NCBI GenBank assembly: GCA_028284635.1
Contig: JANQRJ010000012.1
Coordinates: 1 to 46,517, forward strand
DNA length: 46,517 nucleotides
Origin: Pelagicoccus sp.
Lineage (GTDB): Bacteria > Verrucomicrobiota > Verrucomicrobiia > Opitutales > Opitutaceae
Reading direction: 5' to 3'
Made by a program: the position numbers and the translations under genes. Every line of letters starts with the position of its first letter. Within the stretch, counting starts at the first letter, position 1. The notes under the pieces are model-generated. The model saw nothing but the letters and a program-made list of their open reading frames with translations. It did no database searches and had not been told where the DNA came from. Shown here piece after piece: positions 42,958 through 46,517 of this stretch.

Positions 42958-44553
42958 GAGTCTGTGTCAAAAGGCCGCCTTAGCTTGATCAATAGGTTTG
43001 CGACCATGAGGCGAGAGACTAGTTTCCCACTCCATCGAATCCAGCGAAAAGTGAACTATATCAAAGGCGAATCCAGGGAGCAGGAGCTGCTTCTGCCCGA
43101 ACGGCTCGAAGACTACGTCGAAGAGTCCAATCCGGTCAGGTTCATCGAAGCCTTCGTCGACAAGCTCGACATGCAGGGATGCGGCTTCGAGCGATCCGTA
43201 TCCAACAGCAAAGGACGCCCCGGCTACGATCCGAGGGACCTGCTAAAGCTCTACCTCTACGGCTACATGAACCGGACCCGCTCCAGCCGGATGCTGGAGA
43301 AGGCCTGCCACGTGAACATGGAGGCGATCTGGCTGATGGGGAAGCTCCAGCCCGACCACAAGACAATCGCGGAGTTCAGGAGGAAGAACCCGAAGGCCTT
43401 CAAGGGCGTCTTCCGCAAGTTCGTGGTCCTCTGCCGAGGCATGGGGCTACTCGGCGGCGACCTCGTCGCCATAGACGGCACCCAGCTCAAGGCGGTGAAC
43501 AATCCCAAGAGGAACCTTGCCCGCAGCCGGCTCAAGCGCATGATGGCCCAGGCGGACAAGAAGATCGCCGAGTACACGAAGCGTCTCGACGACGAGGACG
43601 CCCGCGAGAAGGGAGGCCGCAAGCTCGACCGACGCGCCCTGGCCGCGAAGATCGACAGCCTCGAGACCGAGCTCGAGTCGATGCAGGTCCTTGAGGAGGC
43701 CATGGAGAAGGCCGAGGTTAACCAGATATCGGATACGGACGAAGAGTCACGAGCGATGTCCAAGAACCCCCGCATCGCGGTAGGCTACAACGCCCAGGCC
43801 AGCGCCGACGGCAAGCACGGGCTGGTGGTCGCCGAAGACCTCTCCAACGACGTCCACGACTACGATCACCTCGCCCCCATGGCCGAGCAGTCCAAGGAAA
43901 ACCTCGGTTGCCCCGAATCCCTGGACGTGCTCGCCGACAAAGGCTACGACAAGGCCTCGCAGATGAAGCAAGTCGAGGACTTGGGCATGCGCTGCCACGT
44001 CCCCGAACGCAAGAGCAAGGGCGGCGGCTCCAACCTCTACTCCAAGGAATCCTTCCGGTATCTGAAAACCAAGGACGCGTACCGTTGCCCGGCAGGGAAG
44101 CTTTTGCCCCGCCGCTACGAGACCGTCAAGCAAGGCAAGCTGCACTATGCCTACACCGACCTGGGCATCTGCCAGGGCTGTTCCATCAGAAGCAATTGCA
44201 CCAGGAACGAGCGAGGCCGCACGGTCTGGCGCCGCGAAGACGAACACATCGCCGAGAGAGCGCGCCGCCGCATGGAGAAGGAGCCCGAAACCTACAAGCG
44301 CCGAGGCGAATGGTCCCTGATGTGTGCCTGCTACAACATCAAGCGCACGATCTCGACTTTGGGAGTGGAAAAGCTGGCCGAAGAGGTCTCTTCGCGGAAA
44401 ATCCGGCACCGCCGTTCCGCATCGGCGTCATGGTTGCTCCGATACGCTCTGAGGCTTAGCAAACGGCTTGCTGATCGCGTATCCAAAAAAGCCTGCGAAC
44501 TGGACACGAATCGATTGAAAGCCCAAATCCCAGCCGCCTTTTAACACAGACTC
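42958..44553 (+). mobile_element. IS1182-family insertion sequence, complete
   Basis: 1596 bp. Terminal inverted repeats GAGTCTGTGTCAAAAGGC (left) and GCCTTTTAACACAGACTC (right) differ by one base. It is flanked by direct repeats ACGC at 42954-42957 and 44554-44557, a 4-bp duplication. It carries one intact transposase gene and is inserted into an attC between two cassettes, against the array's direction. Confidence 0.9.
43006..44544 (+). CDS. IS1182-family transposase
   Basis: 512 residues from ATG 43006; the open frame upstream to 42826 is antisense to the kinase gene. N-terminal QELLLPERLEDYVEESNPVR and YDPRDLLKLYLYGYMNRTRS are typical of the family. The DDE acids are likely in GDLVAIDGTQLKAVNN, LDVLADKGYDKASQ and a later Glu; a charged coiled insert (RLDDEDAREKGGRKLDRRAL) lies between. 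The Cys-rich CPAGKLLPRRY..CQGCSIRSNC segment and C-terminal MCACYNIKRTISTLG are also typical. Full length, no stops, so probably active or recent. Confidence 0.93.
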   Translation: MRRETSFPLHRIQRKVNYIKGESREQELLLPERLEDYVEESNPVRFIEAFVDKLDMQGCGFERSVSNSKGRPGYDPRDLLKLYLYGYMNRTRSSRMLEKACHVNMEAIWLMGKLQPDHKTIAEFRRKNPKAFKGVFRKFVVLCRGMGLLGGDLVAIDGTQLKAVNNPKRNLARSRLKRMMAQADKKIAEYTKRLDDEDAREKGGRKLDRRALAAKIDSLETELESMQVLEEAMEKAEVNQISDTDEESRAMSKNPRIAVGYNAQASADGKHGLVVAEDLSNDVHDYDHLAPMAEQSKENLGCPESLDVLADKGYDKASQMKQVEDLGMRCHVPERKSKGGGSNLYSKESFRYLKTKDAYRCPAGKLLPRRYETVKQGKLHYAYTDLGICQGCSIRSNCTRNERGRTVWRREDEHIAERARRRMEKEPETYKRRGEWSLMCACYNIKRTISTLGVEKLAEEVSSRKIRHRRSASASWLLRYALRLSKRLADRVSKKACELDTNRLKAQIPAAF

Positions 44554-44611
44554 ACGCAGAGGTGTCACGCGGAGAGGGCGCAGCCCTCGGAGTTGTGACC
44601 ACCGGCTTGAT
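44554..44611 (-). other. Right fragment of the IS-split attC
   Basis: Minus strand: ATCAAGCC, GGTGGTCACAACTCCGAGGG, CTGCGCCCTCTCCGCG and GTGACACCTCTGC, which with the GTTCAGG at 42949-42955 makes a complete attC-like hairpin (GGTGTCAC-type stem, GAGGGC/GCCCTC tip). Confidence 0.6.
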
Positions 44612-44619
44612 ATGTAGGG

Positions 44620-44901
44620 CTATTCTTCAAATAAGGATATGATCTCAATGATGAGTGATAAGGTAGCAACGAATCCGAGGAGGATCAGTGCGATGTAAAG
44701 CAGGGGCGAATAGATTCGGTCGCAAAAATTGAGGTATCTAAGCTGGAAGATCGTGAAGTCTTTCTTAAATCCTTCTTCCATTTCTTCTTCGTATGGCTGG
44801 CATACTTCATCAATCGAAGCCCTTCCCTTTCCGGCCTGCCAGAAATGCCTGAATACGAGAACAACGATGGCAATCAGAAGTATGTGAATCAATAAAGACA
44901 T
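44620..44901 (-). CDS. Small two-TM cassette protein
   Basis: 93 residues from ATG 44901; an earlier ATG (44919) lies in the attC. Helices MSLLIHILLIAIVVLVFRHF and SPLLYIALILLGFVATLSLI lie at each end, with a charged cytoplasmic loop (PYEEEMEEGFKKDFTIF) between. No family recognised. Cassettes often carry such small membrane proteins. Confidence 0.55.
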   Translation of the reverse strand: MSLLIHILLIAIVVLVFRHFWQAGKGRASIDEVCQPYEEEMEEGFKKDFTIFQLRYLNFCDRIYSPLLYIALILLGFVATLSLIIEIISLFEE

Positions 44902-44903
44902 AT

Positions 44904-44969
44904 CGCTGAGGCCATACACGAGGTCAGCGCGGAGCGCTGGCCGAAGTTGTATGGGCCGACTTGTTAGGC
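44904..44969 (-). other. attC-like site
   Basis: Minus strand: R'' GCCTAAC (44963-44969), then GGCCCATACAAC pairing with GTGTATGGCC around a CAGCGC-TCC-GCGCTG tip. The R' side reads CAGCGATATG, so the GTT box seems mutated. Confidence 0.6.
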
Positions 44970-44973
44970 TTTT

Positions 44974-45429
44974 CTAATTTCCAAGCCACTGTTCAATTAA
45001 TCGATATGATTTCGAATCACGAGATTTAAGGATCGAAATAGTATCTGTCATCCTGAGTTGTCTCCATGATGACGCATTCGTGATGTAATCAGAGTAGTAT
45101 CGAACGTTTGTCACTCTACGAAAATGACGAAACCAGACTCCAATCTCGGGTTCTGTATTTTTAATATAGTTATATTCACCAGATACTTCGACCAGCGCAA
45201 AGGGGAAATGGTGAACTATGATTAAAACCTGATCGCTCACTTTCATATCTCGCCAGAAACCCATATAGTCACGTTGACTCGGTATTAGTATGGACGGATC
45301 GACTTTGCTAAGATCTCCGACATCTTCGATGAAATCGAGTCCGATGAAACCGGAAGCAAGACTTGTTGCGGCATGTTCCGCTGCTGATCCCGGAGCAGAA
45401 GGGTGAAGTTGCATTCGCCAGTGATTCAT
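44974..45429 (-). CDS. EVE/PUA-like domain protein, cassette gene
   Basis: 151 residues. MNHWRMQLHPSAPGSAAEHA, GFIGLDFIEDVGDL, MGFWRDMKVSDQVLIIVHHF and PFALVEVSGEYNYIKNTEPE read like the PUA-superfamily/EVE-type modified-base reader domains found at the N-terminus of modification-dependent restriction enzymes. Here it stands alone, with no nuclease domain. Assignment is by memory of the pattern and should be verified. If right, it would bind a modified base in DNA or RNA and might protect against, or sense, invading DNA. Confidence 0.6.
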   Translation of the reverse strand: MNHWRMQLHPSAPGSAAEHAATSLASGFIGLDFIEDVGDLSKVDPSILIPSQRDYMGFWRDMKVSDQVLIIVHHFPFALVEVSGEYNYIKNTEPEIGVWFRHFRRVTNVRYYSDYITNASSWRQLRMTDTISILKSRDSKSYRLIEQWLGN

Positions 45430-45437
45430 AATTTCTT

Positions 45438-45498
45438 ACCTAACGCCGAGTACAGGCGGCGAGCGCTTGCGCTTGTTGCCTGCTACGTTTTGTTGGCA
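45438..45498 (-). other. attC recombination site
   Basis: Minus strand: R'' TGCCAAC (45492-45498) directly after the stop codon, AGCAGGCAACAAGCGC, GCGCTCGCCGCCTGTACT and R' GTTAGGT (45438-45444). Well formed. Confidence 0.8.
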
Positions 45499-46407
45499 CT
45501 ATTTTGATTCCAACTCTAGGATTCGAAGTCGTTGCTCTTCGATCTTCTTGTCTTGTTCGATCACGTACAGAGTAAGCTCTTCAATTTTCTGCATCATAAT
45601 CCTTTGAGCTTCACCCACAGAAAGTCCTTCCGACTCTACAACTGTGGCTGAGGGTACGTCGGGTAAGTGACCGTGTTCTTCAATATGATCCTCAACTTCT
45701 TCAAGTGATCGTAATCTGTAAGTGTCTTCGAATACGAAATCTGCCCACCCTGTTTCTACAATTACTTCTTTAGCTTGGATCGTTCCGTTCACGGAGAGAG
45801 GGTGGCTTGGGGAGGTTGTTCCTATTCCAACTTTTCCTGATCCGAACACCGTGAATAACGGGCTTCCTGTATGGTTCTCAACATGCAATGGAACGTTTGT
45901 GCTGTGGTCGGATAAAGTAAATAGTGCGTTGGTGTGATCTCCGCCACCTGCAATGTTGTTATACCTGAAAATCTTGGCGACTTGGCCAACGGGCGAACCG
46001 TCCGTTTCATTTATGTAGAGGAGTCTGTTTCCATCGGCTTGACCTTCTACTTCAAACTTTGAACTAGGTGAGGAAGTTCCTATTCCGATATTTCCTGATG
46101 GCCGAGCCACCAAAGCGGGATGCGGAGTGTTACCTTCGTAGAACCCTAGTGCGACGGCAGCAGATGGGTAGATTCGATTTCCGAATAGACCTGTTACCGC
46201 GTATGTACTGTAATCGAATCGACCTACTCCGTAACGGGCGTCGTCACGAGAATCTTTAAATAAGATGAGGCCATTGACGTGGAGTTTTGCCTTTGGATCC
46301 GTTGTTCCGATTCCGACGTCGCCTGTAGAGGGAAAGGTGTTTGATTGAGCGTTCGATGTGCTCGTGAGCAAAATTGCGAGCAGTGTAGTTGTGATTGTTT
46401 TCTTCAT
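45499..46407 (-). CDS. Secreted tail-fibre-like (peptidase S74-related) protein, cassette gene
   Basis: 302 residues from ATG 46407 (the ATG at 46422 lies in the attC). After the signal peptide MKKTITTTLLAILLTSTSNA come three 'VGIGTT-P--KL-V-G' repeats (GDVGIGTTDPKAKLHVNG, NIGIGTSSPSSKFEVEG, KVGIGTTSPSHPLSVNG), a beta-region, and a C-terminal WADFVFEDTYRLRSLEEVED, HGHLPDVPSATVVESEGLSV followed by a coiled coil. Such proteins are common in marine Bacteroidetes and some Verrucomicrobia; they resemble phage tail-fibre tips with an intramolecular chaperone, but a self-cleaving S74 motif is not obvious. Probably a trimeric surface or adhesive protein. Confidence 0.75.
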   Translation of the reverse strand: MKKTITTTLLAILLTSTSNAQSNTFPSTGDVGIGTTDPKAKLHVNGLILFKDSRDDARYGVGRFDYSTYAVTGLFGNRIYPSAAVALGFYEGNTPHPALVARPSGNIGIGTSSPSSKFEVEGQADGNRLLYINETDGSPVGQVAKIFRYNNIAGGGDHTNALFTLSDHSTNVPLHVENHTGSPLFTVFGSGKVGIGTTSPSHPLSVNGTIQAKEVIVETGWADFVFEDTYRLRSLEEVEDHIEEHGHLPDVPSATVVESEGLSVGEAQRIMMQKIEELTLYVIEQDKKIEEQRLRILELESK

Positions 46408-46416
46408 AGATTCTTT

Positions 46417-46479
46417 TGCCAACGTCGAGTGCAGGCGATGGCGACGTTAGCCGACATTGCCTGACACGTCTGGTTGTGA
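46417..46479 (-). other. attC recombination site
   Basis: Minus strand: R'' TCACAAC (46473-46479), GACGTGTCAGGCAATG against CATCGCCTGCACTCGACG, and R' GTTGGCA (46417-46423). Well formed, 63 bases. Confidence 0.8.
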
Positions 46480-46517
46480 TAATTTTTCTTCTTCGAGAAT
46501 TCTCTGTTTAAAGCTCA
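46447..46517 (-). CDS. Possible C-terminal end of the next cassette gene (cut by window edge)
   Basis: One minus-strand frame stays open from the window edge to a TAA inside the attC at 46447 and would read SFKQRILEEEKLSQPDVSGN. It is the expected place for the end of another cassette gene. Only about 22 codons are visible, so support is weak. Confidence 0.3.
   Translation of the reverse strand, partial: SFKQRILEEEKLSQPDVSGNVG

Noticed and set aside
42826-43005. N-terminal extension of the IS1182 transposase
   Set aside because: It starts outside the insertion sequence, antisense to the kinase gene; family similarity begins at ATG 43006.
38231-46517. CRISPR array
   Set aside because: The repeats are hairpins at irregular gene-sized distances with variable sequence, not short identical repeats with unique spacers.

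Overview
The window looks like a chromosomal segment of a marine Verrucomicrobiota bacterium, probably class Opitutia and close to Pelagicoccus or Coraliomargarita. The clues are the Opitutae-type TonB-dependent receptor plug, the XylR-like AraC regulator, sulfatase and SGNH carbohydrate genes, an IF-3 with a long acidic tail, and intergenic spaces full of hairpin-forming dispersed repeats. The assignment is inferred from gene style; no rRNA is present.

Layout. 1-12.1 kb is a carbohydrate region: an AraC/XylR-type regulator diverging from a MalK/UgpC-type ATPase, a large TonB-dependent receptor on the minus strand, a broken IS630-type transposase, then SGNH hydrolase, sulfatase and SGNH hydrolase on the plus strand. 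12.4-18 kb has dinB, tRNA-Asp, a lone response regulator, a coiled-coil secreted protein, a SurA-like periplasmic protein and a heparin-lyase-I-like polysaccharide lyase. 18-25.4 kb is patchy accessory DNA: a huge hairpin repeat, an orphan allophanate hydrolase, a MITE-like element, an isolated AT-rich two-gene integron-type cassette (2TM/GAF-like protein plus VUT/YhhQ-type transporter) with its own attC, small membrane proteins, an SbtA-like gene remnant and a creatininase-family enzyme. 25.5-38.2 kb is housekeeping: a Fur-family regulator followed by sufC-sufB-sufD-sufT and clpP, then crcB, an amidase lipoprotein, infC, an A-type Fe-S carrier, and nudix-lpxA-pdxA.

38.2-46.5 kb is the most striking part: a minus-strand integron gene-cassette array without an integrase in the window. 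I place nine attC-like sites between small, mostly unfamiliar genes: a glyoxalase-fold protein, a protein with a HEPN-like RNxxxH motif, a lipoprotein, a 3-TM protein, a uridine-kinase-like P-loop protein, a small 2-TM protein, an EVE/PUA-like protein and a secreted S74-type tail-fibre-like protein. One attC carries a group IIC intron with its reverse transcriptase. Another is split by an intact IS1182-type insertion sequence with a 4-bp target duplication. The cassettes point leftwards, so the integrase and attI should lie beyond the right edge.

Other structures worth attention are three perfect loop-free palindromes of 42, 42 and 48 bp that share the centre AACGTT, a tandem repeat that multiplies the start-codon context of the TonB receptor, and a polyG/polyA tract upstream of the lyase. 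All similarity statements come from recognising motifs by eye; no database search was run.
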